A stretch of DNA of 64,000 nt from Streptomyces collinus (GTDB lineage: Bacteria > Actinomycetota > Actinomycetes > Streptomycetales > Streptomycetaceae), in contig NZ_CP133771.1 in NCBI RefSeq assembly GCF_031348265.1, positions 6,882,001 to 6,946,000 on the forward strand, given 5' to 3'. Shown piece after piece: positions 16,314 through 26,525 of this stretch (positions are counted from its first letter, which is position 1; every line of letters starts with the position of its first letter). Made by a program: the position numbers and the translations under genes. The notes beneath the pieces were generated by a model. That model did not search any database and had not been told where the DNA came from. It saw only the letters and a program-made list of their open reading frames with translations.

Positions 16314-17645
16314 CTGCCGCCCCTCCTGCGCTACCCGACCGTCGACGAACTGAGCGCCCGGGCCGCCGCCCTCGTCGCCCGCCACCCCCGTGACGCCCGG
16401 CTGCGCCGGGTGGGCACCTCCCGCGCCGGCACCCCCATGTGGCTGCTCTCCGTCGGCCACGGCAGCCGTCAGGCCCTGGTCGTCGCCGGCCCGCACGCCA
16501 ACGAACCCGTGGGCGGTGCCACCGTGCTGCGCCTGGCCGAGCGCGCCCTGGCCGACCCGCGGCTCACCGAGGGCGCCGACGCCACCTGGAACCTGCTGCT
16601 GTGCCTCGACCCGGACGGGTCGCGCCGCAACGAGGGCTGGCTGCCCGGCCCGTACACGCTCGGCCGGTACATCCGGAACTTCTTCCGGCCCGGCTTCCTG
16701 GAGCAGCCCGAGTGGCTGCCCGACGGCGCGGCCGGCGCTGCCCTGCCGGAGACCCGCGCCCTGCTGGGCCTCCAGGACGAACTGCGCCCCTTCCTCCAGT
16801 GCTCGCTGCACGGCGTCGACATCGGCGGCGGCTTCGTCGAGCTCACCCACGACCTGCCGGGCTTCGACCGGCGCCTCGCCCACATCGCCGCCCGGCTCGG
16901 CATCCCCCGCGAACTCGGCGCCTACGACGCCCTGTACTGGCCCGGCCTCGGGCCCGCCGTCTACCGGATCCCGCCGCCGCGCCGGGCCGGTCTGGCCGCG
17001 GCCATCACGGAGGCCGCCGTCGAGTCCACGTGGTTCCACCCGTACCGGCACGGCACCGTCACCGCGGTGGTCGAGGCGCCCATGTGGGGCGTGACGGCCG
17101 TGGCGGACGACTCCCCGCCCGTGGACCGGGACGCCGTGCTCCGGGCCGTCAGCCGCACCCTGCGCCACGACACGGACCTCCTGCGGCACCTGCTGACCCG
17201 GATCCGGCCGTACCTCGCCACCGTCCCCGACGCGGCCCGCCTGCTCGCCCCCGTCGACGACTACCTTCTGGTGTGCCCCGGCCTCGCCGACGCATGGGAC
17301 CCCGACACCGGCGACAGCCCGGCCCACCCCCTGCCGCCCCTGAGCACCGCCCACCTGGTCGCCCTGCGCATCTCCGGGCGCCGGCTGGCGCTGCGCACGG
17401 CGGGGCTGCTGCACCAGCTGGTACGGGCCGCAGGCCGCGATCCGGCCGGGGCGCTGCCGGAGCTGGACCGGCTGATCGACCAGTGGTGCGCCGACTACCG
17501 CGACGGCTGCGGGGCGCGCTGGATCCCGGTGGCCCGCCAGGCCGAGTACCAGGCCCGCGTGGTGCTCGCCGCGTTCGACCTGGCCGGGCGCCGCGCGCGA
17601 GCCCGCTCCGGTTCGGGCGAGCCGGTGCCGATGCAGCGGGACTGA
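16314..17645 (+). CDS. M14 family zinc carboxypeptidase-like protein with a CTG start
   Basis: This 443-residue protein has the M14 zinc motif His61-Ala-Asn-Glu64 in 'AGPHANEPVGG', the third ligand His166 in 'SLHGVDIGG', and a probable catalytic Glu in 'TAVVEAPMW'. It is a paralogue of the convergent gene at 17713-18963. Homology starts at 'LRYPTV', which lies in frame only from 16302 onward, and no in-frame ATG, GTG or TTG occurs before residue 33. The best start is CTG at 16314, six bases after the perfect ribosome-binding site GGGGAGG (16301-16307). No signal peptide is seen. The substrate may be a peptide or an acylated amino acid; family members are diverse. Confidence 0.85.
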   Translation: MPPLLRYPTVDELSARAAALVARHPRDARLRRVGTSRAGTPMWLLSVGHGSRQALVVAGPHANEPVGGATVLRLAERALADPRLTEGADATWNLLLCLDPDGSRRNEGWLPGPYTLGRYIRNFFRPGFLEQPEWLPDGAAGAALPETRALLGLQDELRPFLQCSLHGVDIGGGFVELTHDLPGFDRRLAHIAARLGIPRELGAYDALYWPGLGPAVYRIPPPRRAGLAAAITEAAVESTWFHPYRHGTVTAVVEAPMWGVTAVADDSPPVDRDAVLRAVSRTLRHDTDLLRHLLTRIRPYLATVPDAARLLAPVDDYLLVCPGLADAWDPDTGDSPAHPLPPLSTAHLVALRISGRRLALRTAGLLHQLVRAAGRDPAGALPELDRLIDQWCADYRDGCGARWIPVARQAEYQARVVLAAFDLAGRRARARSGSGEPVPMQRD

Positions 17646-17764
17646 GACTCACCACGCCCCACGCCCCACGCCCGCGTACAGCGCCGCCGCGACGACCGTG
17701 TGGGACGGAGACTCACCACACCCGCTCGCGTGCGTGCAGCGCCGCCGCGACGACCGTGCGGGAC
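17638..17764. repeat. Tandem duplication of ~65 bp at the junction of the two M14 genes
   Basis: The segment 17638-17706 resembles 17702-17764: both start 'gggac-gagactcaccac' and end 'agcgccgccgcgacgaccgtg' (split by a variable middle). The right copy encodes the C-terminus of the minus-strand M14 gene. The left copy is a degenerate duplicate that fills the gap between the convergent stop codons. Confidence 0.75.
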
Positions 17765-18963
17765 TGGTGCTCCACCTGGTGCTCCAAGGGCACCCAGCGG
17801 GCGCGGAAGCGCTCCGCGAAGGCGTCGCTCCAGGTCGAGACGAGCTCCTCCAGCTGCTTCGCCGCCGCCTCGTCCGTCCCGCGCAGCACCCGCAGCAGCA
17901 TGGCCGCCGCCCGCAGCGGCACGCGGCGCGCGAACGCGTCCACGCTGCCGACGTACGCCCGGGTGAGATCGGCGGGCGGGGTGTGGACCAGGTCGGAGGC
18001 CAGACCCGGCACCAGCTCCAGCCCCCACCGGGCGGCCCGCAGCAACGGCCCGTCCAGCTCCGCAAGCCGGGGCAGCGCACCGTCGAGCACCCGCGTCACC
18101 TCCAGCGCGTCGCGCTGGAGACGGCGCGCCAGCCGCCCGATCGCCGCCGCCGGAGCCGGATGCGGAGCCGGGTCGTCCACCAGGTCGCTCGCCCACATCG
18201 GCACCTCGACCACCGCCGTCAGCCCGCCGTACCGATGGGCGTGGTACCAGGTGCTGCGGCGCGCGTCGTCCGGCAGGCTCGGGTACGCCGGCCCGACCCC
18301 CGGCGCGGGCATGACGTGCACGCCCGGCCCGGACGCGGGCCAGCCCGCGGCGTCCGACGCGCCGGTCTCCACCGGGATGTGCAGCTCCGCCGCGGACTTC
18401 GCGAACGGCTCGGCGAGTCCCGGCACGTCCTTCGTCAGCTGCACCCAGCTGCCGCCCAGGTCAGTGCCGTGCAGGGTGACCTGGAGGTAGGGGCGCAGCT
18501 CGTCGATGACGCCCGTCAGGGCCCGGGTCTCGGGCGGCAGCCGGTCCGGCGGCAGCACCGACGGCGCCCACTCGGGCTGCTCCGGGCCCGCGGGCCGGAA
18601 GAAGCCGAGGTGGTAGTCGTACAGACTGCGCGGCGCCGGCGTCACGTGCAGGCTCGCCCCGTCGGGGTCCGCGCAGAGCAGGAAGTGCCAGGAGATGCCG
18701 TCGCGCAGTTCCCGCTGCTCCAGGACCCGCCGGGCGAGCGCCAGCAGGGTGCAGGAACCGGTCGGTTCGTTGGCGTGGGCACCGGCCACCACCAGTACGG
18801 CGCGGTGGGCGCGGCCCACGGACAGCAGGTGCAGGGGCCTGCCCGCACGCGAGGCACCCACCTGCCGCAGGGTGCACACGCCGGGACGCTGAGCGGTCAA
18901 CGCCCGGGCAGCAGAGACCTGTTCGGTCACCGTCGGGTAGCGCAGCTCCGGCAGGACACTCAC
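17713..18963 (-). CDS. M14 family zinc carboxypeptidase-like protein
   Basis: This 416-residue paralogue of the neighbouring convergent gene has zinc ligands His63 and Glu66 in 'AGAHANEPTGS', a third His in 'TLHGTDLGG' and a catalytic-type Glu in 'TAVVEVPMW'. It is probably cytoplasmic, as no signal peptide is visible. Two in-frame GTG starts are possible. I prefer 18963 because 'gggcgga' lies about ten bases upstream; 18972 places that element too close. The two M14 genes face each other tail to tail across 67 bases, which points to an inverted duplication of an ancestral gene. Function within M14 is not predictable. Confidence 0.85.
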   Translation of the reverse strand: MSVLPELRYPTVTEQVSAARALTAQRPGVCTLRQVGASRAGRPLHLLSVGRAHRAVLVVAGAHANEPTGSCTLLALARRVLEQRELRDGISWHFLLCADPDGASLHVTPAPRSLYDYHLGFFRPAGPEQPEWAPSVLPPDRLPPETRALTGVIDELRPYLQVTLHGTDLGGSWVQLTKDVPGLAEPFAKSAAELHIPVETGASDAAGWPASGPGVHVMPAPGVGPAYPSLPDDARRSTWYHAHRYGGLTAVVEVPMWASDLVDDPAPHPAPAAAIGRLARRLQRDALEVTRVLDGALPRLAELDGPLLRAARWGLELVPGLASDLVHTPPADLTRAYVGSVDAFARRVPLRAAAMLLRVLRGTDEAAAKQLEELVSTWSDAFAERFRARWVPLEHQVEHQSRTVVAAALHARERVW

Positions 18964-19073
18964 CCCCGTCACATCCGCCCGAGTTCGCCATCGCAGTACC
19001 CCACGGCCATGGTGCGGTGTCAAGGGCACGGTAGGGGAGGCTCCAGGGGGCGCCCGGAAGCACCGGCGGCCGC

Positions 19074-19337
19074 CTATTGCTGGTGCAGTCCCCGCCCCGC
19101 CAGGGTGAGGAACGCCTCGCCGACCGCCTCGGACGTGGTGAGCCCCTCGGCGGTCACGTCCAGGCCGTCGGTGACCGGGGCCCGTCCGACCACCACCAGC
19201 AGCCGCTCGGCCTCCAGCGTCAGCGTCTCGCCCCGGGCGGTGCGCACGCCTGCCCGCACCCCGTCGGCGGAGGACCTCGGCGTCCAGCAGCCGCACACCG
19301 GCCCGGACGCGGTTCGTCGACCTGCTGCGGACGGCAT
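19074..19337 (-). pseudogene. Fragment of a dihydrolipoamide-dehydrogenase-like flavoprotein
   Basis: The 444-base gap between the second M14 gene and treY contains an internal piece of a pyridine-nucleotide-disulfide oxidoreductase. 'VRAGVRLLDAEVL' in one frame is followed, after a frameshift, by 'GVRAGVRTARGETLTLEAER' and then 'LLVVVGRAPVTDGL' in the next. This corresponds to the NAD-binding half of dihydrolipoamide dehydrogenases. The N-terminal FAD motif, the redox-active cysteines and the dimerisation domain are all missing, and the piece ends at a TAG (19074-19076). It is a dead remnant, perhaps left when the region between treZ and treY was rearranged. The rest of the gap shows no feature. 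Confidence 0.6.
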
Positions 19338-19407
19338 GGCCGCGCCCGCGGGCCCCTCTGCCCGCCTACGGGGACTGCCCCGGGTCCGGCTCCGCGGCCG
19401 CCTGAGA

Positions 19408-21777
19408 TCAGTCGTCCACCCTCTCCAGCAACGCCACCGGCACCCGCGCGAACAGGTCCTCCACGCGCGCGTGCTCCGTGAACTCCCGCCCCGGGTCCAG
19501 CGCGTCCGCCCAGCGGCCCGGGGGCAGGGGCAGGCGCGTGTCCCGCCAGCCGCCGGCCATCGCGAGCCGCAGGGACAGGCGGGTCACCGCCGTCAGGGCC
19601 GTGCCGGAGCGGACGAAGGCCAGGCAGTGGGCCGCCGCCGGTCCCTCGGCCGGCAACGGCATGTACGTCGCCGTGTCGCCGAAGACGTCGGGCCGCCGGG
19701 CCCGCAGCCCCAGCGCCGCCCGGGTCACCGCGGCCTTCTCCCCGGACGTGCCGCCGGAGTCCGCAGGCGGGAAGTCAACCGCCCGCCGGTTGTCCGGGTC
19801 GACCAGCGCCCGGTACTCGGCCTCCGTGCCCTGGTAGACGTCAGGGACGCCCGGCATCGTCAGCTGCACCAGGGCGGTGCCCAGCACGTTGGCCCGGATG
19901 TACGGCGCCAGCGACTCCCGGAACGCTGCGATCCGCTCGCCCGGCGCCCCGCACGGCCCGGCCGCCACGAACCGCTGCACCGCCTCCTCGTACGGCGGCT
20001 CCTGCTCGGTCCAGCTCGTGTACAGGCCCGCCTCACGCACGTGCTTCAGCAGCGCCCCCTGCACCCGTTCCCGCACCCCGGAGGCCGGGCCCAGGCCGAA
20101 CACCGTCTGCCAGGCCGCCCACGCCAGTTGCGCGTCCGGCACACCCTCCCCGGTGCGGGTCACCTCCGCCAGGACGTCCGCCCAGCGCTCCGGGCACTCG
20201 GTGAGCACCTGCAGCGCCGCCCGGACGTCCGCGCTGCGCTTGGTGTCGTGCGTGGTGGCCACGGTCCCGGTGGCGGGCCAGTCGCGCTGCACGCGCGCGC
20301 AGTACGCGTGGAACTCCTCCGGCGACAGTGCGGGAGCGCCCGGGTTGCCGCCCACCTCGGTCGCCGACAGCAGCGGCACGTACCGGTAGAACGCCGTGTC
20401 CTCCACCGACTTGGCCCGCAGGGCCGACGAGGTCTGCGCGAACCGCGTCCGGAACTCCAGCTGGGCGGGTCCGTCGCCGTACCGCCCCAGCACCAGGTCC
20501 CGTACGACGTCCACCGCGCCGGCCTCCTCGGGCACGGTGAAGGCCTGCCGGGCCTCGGCCGCGGCCTCCTCCGTGACCACGGACGCGGCGTCCGCGGACT
20601 CGTACGGCCGGTAGACCTCCAGGCGGACCAGGAGCTCCTGGAGCGCGGTGCGCAGCGCCCAGGGCGCGCGGTCGCGCAGCGCCGGCTCCGGTGAGGTCGC
20701 GCACAGCCGGGCCGCCACCCGCGTCAGGCGTTCGGTCTCGGTCGCCAGCTCGTGCGTGAGGACCTTGTACGCCGCCCGCCGCACCGTCGCGTCCCACTGC
20801 CCGCCCCGGTCCGTCTGCGGGGCCGCGAAACGCCGGTAGCGGCCCAGCAGGTCCCCGAACCCGGCCGGGTCCGTGAAGACCCCGTCCACCTGCCGCAGGG
20901 CGTCGTAGCCGGTGGTCCCCGCGACCGGCCAGGACGCCGGCAGGTGCTCACCGTCGGCCAGGATCTTCTCCACGACCGTCCAGCGGCCCCCGGTCGCCTC
21001 GTGCAGCCGCCGGAGGTAGCCGTCGGGGTCGGCGAGCCCGTCGGGGTGGTCGATGCGCAGTCCGTCGATCACGCCCTCGTGCAGCAGTTCGAGGATCTTG
21101 TCGTGGGTGGCCTCGAACACCTCCGGGTCCTCCACCCGCACCCCGATGAGCTCCGAGATGCTGAAGAACCGCCGGTAGTTGAGCTCGGTCCGGGCCAGCC
21201 GCCACCACACCGGGCGGTACCACTGGGCGTCCAGCAGATGCGGCAGCGGCAGGTCCTCGGTGCCCTCGCGCAGGGGGAGGACGTGGTCGTAGTAGCGCAG
21301 CACGTCGCCGTCGACGCGCAGCTCGTCGAGCACCTCGCCCAGCGGTCCGCCGAGGACCGGCAGCAGCACCTGGCCGTCCTGCGCCTCCCAGTCGATGTCG
21401 AACCACCGCGCGTAGGGCGACTTCGGGCCCTCGCGCAGCACCTCCCACAGGGCGCGGTTGTGACGCGGGGCCATGGCCATGTGGTTCGGGACGATGTCCA
21501 CCACCAGCCCGAGCCCGTGCTCGCGCGCGGTGCCCGCCAGCGCCCGCAGCCCCTCCTCGCCGCCCAGCTCCTCGCGCACGCGCGCGTGGTCGACGACGTC
21601 GTAGCCGTGCGTCGAGCCCGGCACGGCCTCCAGGACGGGGGACAGGTGCAGGTGCGAGACGCCGAGCGAGGCCAGGTACGGCACGACGGCCGCGGCTGCC
21701 GCGAACGGGAACTCGGGCTGGAGCTGCAGCCGGTAGGTGGCCGTGGGCACCACCGGGTCAAGTCGCTCAGGTGTCAT
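19408..21777 (-). CDS. treY: Maltooligosyl trehalose synthase TreY
   Basis: TreY converts the reducing end of malto-oligosaccharides to an alpha,alpha-1,1 linkage, feeding TreZ. The 789-residue GH13 protein shows 'ATYRLQLQPEFPF' at the N-terminus, 'VVDIVPNHMA', the nucleophile motif 'DGLRIDHPDGLADP', the acid/base Glu in 'TVVEKIL' and 'ATTHDTKRSADVRA'. It also has the C-terminal 'MPGVPDVYQGTE' typical of TreY. Length is within the usual 700-800 range. The ATG at 21777 has only a weak ribosome-binding site. glgX lies upstream on the same strand, 104 bases away, so co-transcription is likely. Confidence 0.96.
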   Translation of the reverse strand: MTPERLDPVVPTATYRLQLQPEFPFAAAAAVVPYLASLGVSHLHLSPVLEAVPGSTHGYDVVDHARVREELGGEEGLRALAGTAREHGLGLVVDIVPNHMAMAPRHNRALWEVLREGPKSPYARWFDIDWEAQDGQVLLPVLGGPLGEVLDELRVDGDVLRYYDHVLPLREGTEDLPLPHLLDAQWYRPVWWRLARTELNYRRFFSISELIGVRVEDPEVFEATHDKILELLHEGVIDGLRIDHPDGLADPDGYLRRLHEATGGRWTVVEKILADGEHLPASWPVAGTTGYDALRQVDGVFTDPAGFGDLLGRYRRFAAPQTDRGGQWDATVRRAAYKVLTHELATETERLTRVAARLCATSPEPALRDRAPWALRTALQELLVRLEVYRPYESADAASVVTEEAAAEARQAFTVPEEAGAVDVVRDLVLGRYGDGPAQLEFRTRFAQTSSALRAKSVEDTAFYRYVPLLSATEVGGNPGAPALSPEEFHAYCARVQRDWPATGTVATTHDTKRSADVRAALQVLTECPERWADVLAEVTRTGEGVPDAQLAWAAWQTVFGLGPASGVRERVQGALLKHVREAGLYTSWTEQEPPYEEAVQRFVAAGPCGAPGERIAAFRESLAPYIRANVLGTALVQLTMPGVPDVYQGTEAEYRALVDPDNRRAVDFPPADSGGTSGEKAAVTRAALGLRARRPDVFGDTATYMPLPAEGPAAAHCLAFVRSGTALTAVTRLSLRLAMAGGWRDTRLPLPPGRWADALDPGREFTEHARVEDLFARVPVALLERVDD

Positions 21778-21881
21778 GGAACGTACGTACCCGCCCCGCC
21801 GCCGTTCGTGTCATCCCCCGCGCCAGGTGCGCCGCGCGTCGCCCGGACGAGTGGCTTCCGGGCGACGCGGGCGCCGGGCGG

Positions 21882-24014
<2,133 letters not shown>

Positions 24015-24124
24015 GGATACGACTCTTTCAGGTGTGCGGCGCCGGTGGGGACGCCTTGGTCCCGAGTCTCCCCGAAAGTGAGGGAACCTCCTATGACTTA
24101 TCTCCCTCTTACCGAGTGACCAGT

Positions 24125-24139
24125 GCATACGCGGTATGC
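24125..24139. promoter_or_regulatory. Palindrome upstream of the amine-oxidase genes
   Basis: The perfect dyad gcatac-gcg-gtatgc lies 56 bases before the GTG at 24196, within the 181-base divergent region between glgX and the amine-oxidase pair. Its size and position fit a transcription-factor operator, but no regulator can be named. Confidence 0.4.
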
Positions 24140-24195
24140 CGAACTAATGGGGCCAACACATACTCCCGGGGCTGTTGGGGGAGTAGGGGGAAGAC

Positions 24196-25038
24196 GTGCG
24201 CAACATAGTGCACCGCCACCTGGGCAAGATGGTGGCCGGTACGACCATCGCGGTGGCCGGGACCGCCGTGATGGTGGCGGTGACCCTGCCGGGCACGGCG
24301 GGGGCGGACGACAGCGGGACCCGCGCGGGGCAGTCCGCCCCGCAGGCGGCCGGGGCAGCCGGGGCTGCCGGGGCAGGTGAGGCGGCGGCGGGCAGTGGCC
24401 GGGCCGTGCCGCCGGGGGTCGTCGAGGCCGCGCCCGCCGAAGGGCAGCAGGGCGAGGGCCGCGACCCGCTGACCGACGACGAACTGCAGCGGGCCGAGAA
24501 GATCGCCCTCAGCCGGCAGCTGTTCCGGAGCAGCGAGAGCGTGGACGGGGACCGCGGTCCGCAGCCCCTCGGCGTCGACCTGGCCGAACCCGAGGCCGAC
24601 GAGGTGGGCCGGCCGGACGCGCCCCGCCGGGCCGACGTGACCTTCTACGACTACCGGGACGACACCCTCGTCACCCGGACCGTCGACCTCGGCACCGGCA
24701 AGGTCGTGGCGACCGGCACCCAGCACGGCGTCCAGCCGCCCCTGAGCCGCGCCGAGAAGGCCGAGGCGGCCGGTCTCCTGATCGCCGACCCGCTCGGCTC
24801 GGGCCTGAAGGCCGACTACAAGGACGCGACCGGCAAGGCGCTCACCTCCCCGGACCAGCTCCAGCTCAGCGGAGCCGTGTACCGGGCCGCGCCCGGCGCC
24901 CAGCCCGCCGCGCTCGACCAGTGCGGAGAGCACCGCTGCGTCCGGCTCTTCCCGAAGGTCAAGAACGGCCCGTGGGTCGACGCCCGGCAGCTGGTGATCG
25001 ACCTGAGCGCCCGCAAGGTCGCCCGGATCGACCGCTGA
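24196..25038 (+). CDS. Exported accessory protein of a split copper amine oxidase
   Basis: This 280-residue product has a long signal sequence ('MVAGTTIAVAGTAVMVAVTL', cleavage near residue 37 after 'TAGA'), then a low-complexity Ala/Gly region. From about residue 90 there is a mixed alpha/beta region ('ADVTFYDYRDDTLVTRTVDL', then 'GTGKVVATG') that resembles the N2/N3 domains of copper amine oxidases. Two cysteines occur near the C-terminus in 'QCGEHRCVRLF'. The start is GTG at 24196 behind 'taggggg'. The catalytic-domain gene follows after 58 bases, and the two together equal a normal copper amine oxidase. I infer that they form a complex outside the cell. Confidence 0.7.
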   Translation: MRNIVHRHLGKMVAGTTIAVAGTAVMVAVTLPGTAGADDSGTRAGQSAPQAAGAAGAAGAGEAAAGSGRAVPPGVVEAAPAEGQQGEGRDPLTDDELQRAEKIALSRQLFRSSESVDGDRGPQPLGVDLAEPEADEVGRPDAPRRADVTFYDYRDDTLVTRTVDLGTGKVVATGTQHGVQPPLSRAEKAEAAGLLIADPLGSGLKADYKDATGKALTSPDQLQLSGAVYRAAPGAQPAALDQCGEHRCVRLFPKVKNGPWVDARQLVIDLSARKVARIDR

Positions 25039-25096
25039 CCCACCCTCTTCGCTCACCCGTCCACCCCGCTCCTCCTCGTCAGGGAGTCATCTCGTC

Positions 25097-26422
25097 ATGC
25101 GCGTGAACAGCAACACCAAGGCCCGTACCCGGGCGGCCGCGGGCCTGACCGTGGCCGCGCTGGCCGCGGGCGCCACGGCCGGCGCGGGACCGGCCACCGC
25201 CCAGCCGAAGGCCGCCCCCGCGGCCGCCGCGGCGGCCGCCGACTGCAGCGCCGCCTACCGCATCGAGCAGAAGCTCTCCTCCGGAACCACCTGGCGGATG
25301 TGCTGGCGCTACGACGGCAAGGCCGGCCTCGTCCTGGAGAAGATCTCGTACCAGCCCAAGGGCGAGCCCAAACCGATCCGGGTCCTCAACAGCGCCCGCC
25401 TGGGCCAGATCCACGTCCCCTACGACGACGGCTCGGTCGAGTACGACGACCTCACCGGCTTCGACTTCGCCCAGGGCCTGATGAACCTGGCGCCGGGCGA
25501 GTGCCCCGGCGGCACCATCAAGACCGTGAAGGTCCCGGACTCCTGGAACGAGGACCCGAACGTCAAGGGTCTGTGCACCACCACCCGCTCCCGCGGCCAC
25601 GCCTACCGCATGCAGGGCGACACCGCGAACAAGGTCTTCCAGGCCCAGGGCAAGGACCTCCTCGTCTACACGGTCAACCAGGTCGGCTGGTACGAGTACA
25701 TGACCGAGTGGCGCTTCCAGGACGACGGCACGATCACCATGAACGTCGGCGCCACCGGCAGCCTGTCCTGGGACGACTACGACGCCGGCGACGGCCGCGG
25801 CTGGCCCATCGGCAAGGGCGCGAGCGCCAAGGCCACCAGCCACAGCCACAACGCCTTCTGGCGGCTCGACTTCGCCCTGGACGGCTCCACGAAGAACCGC
25901 GTCGAGCAGTACGACTCCACCGTCAGCGCGCCCACCCGCGGCCAGCGCGCCCCCACCACCAAGACCACCCGCACCAAGGTCACCAAGGAGACGGCCGGGG
26001 ACAGCAAGGCCTACCGCTGGTGGCGCATGGTCAGCGCGACCGGCAAGAACAAGGACGGACACGCGCGCTCCTACGAGATCGTCCCCGGGGTCACGACCAA
26101 GTACCCGGGCCGCAGCTACACCAAGCGCGACCTGTACGTCACGCAGTACAACAAGTGCGAACTGTTCGCCAGCCACAACCCGGGCAACTGCGGCCCCGGA
26201 GCCGGGAAGTCCGTCGACAAGTGGGTGAACGGACAGACCCTGACCCACCCGGTGGTCTGGATGAACATCGGCTTCCACCACATAGCCCGGGACGAGGACC
26301 AGCAGCCCATGCCCGTCCACTGGCAGGGCTTCTCCATCGCCCCGCGCGACGTCACCGCGATGAATCCGCTCACTCCGGCCGAGCTCGGCTGGCAGAACGG
26401 GCACTGGCGGCCCCGTCGTTGA
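25097..26422 (+). CDS. Copper amine oxidase catalytic-domain protein, secreted
   Basis: Copper amine oxidases oxidise primary amines to aldehydes with release of NH3 and H2O2, using a tyrosine-derived topaquinone. The 441-residue protein has a signal peptide (cleavage near residue 36). It shows the family's features in order: the Asp-containing 'HVPYDDGS' region (about 106-118), 'QVGWYEYMTEW' with the candidate topaquinone Tyr199, copper ligands His249 and His251 in 'SHSHNAFWRLDFALDG', and 'GFHHIARDED' near 393-401 with the third His. The usual Asn before the cofactor tyrosine is Trp198 here. The N2/N3 part is missing from this protein and appears to be encoded by the preceding gene. ATG at 25097 follows 'gggag'. 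Confidence 0.8.
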   Translation: MRVNSNTKARTRAAAGLTVAALAAGATAGAGPATAQPKAAPAAAAAAADCSAAYRIEQKLSSGTTWRMCWRYDGKAGLVLEKISYQPKGEPKPIRVLNSARLGQIHVPYDDGSVEYDDLTGFDFAQGLMNLAPGECPGGTIKTVKVPDSWNEDPNVKGLCTTTRSRGHAYRMQGDTANKVFQAQGKDLLVYTVNQVGWYEYMTEWRFQDDGTITMNVGATGSLSWDDYDAGDGRGWPIGKGASAKATSHSHNAFWRLDFALDGSTKNRVEQYDSTVSAPTRGQRAPTTKTTRTKVTKETAGDSKAYRWWRMVSATGKNKDGHARSYEIVPGVTTKYPGRSYTKRDLYVTQYNKCELFASHNPGNCGPGAGKSVDKWVNGQTLTHPVVWMNIGFHHIARDEDQQPMPVHWQGFSIAPRDVTAMNPLTPAELGWQNGHWRPRR

Positions 26423-26525
26423 GAAACGACCCTGCCCATCCGGCTGCACCGCCGACCGCTCCCGGAGTACCCTTCCTTGATCGTTGACAAGGGGAGTGCT
26501 CGGGGGAGCGGAAGGCGGTGCGCGG

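Noticed and set aside
16309..16400. GTG at 16309 as start of the plus-strand M14 gene
   Set aside because: It reads in a different frame from the conserved protein and would require a frameshift.
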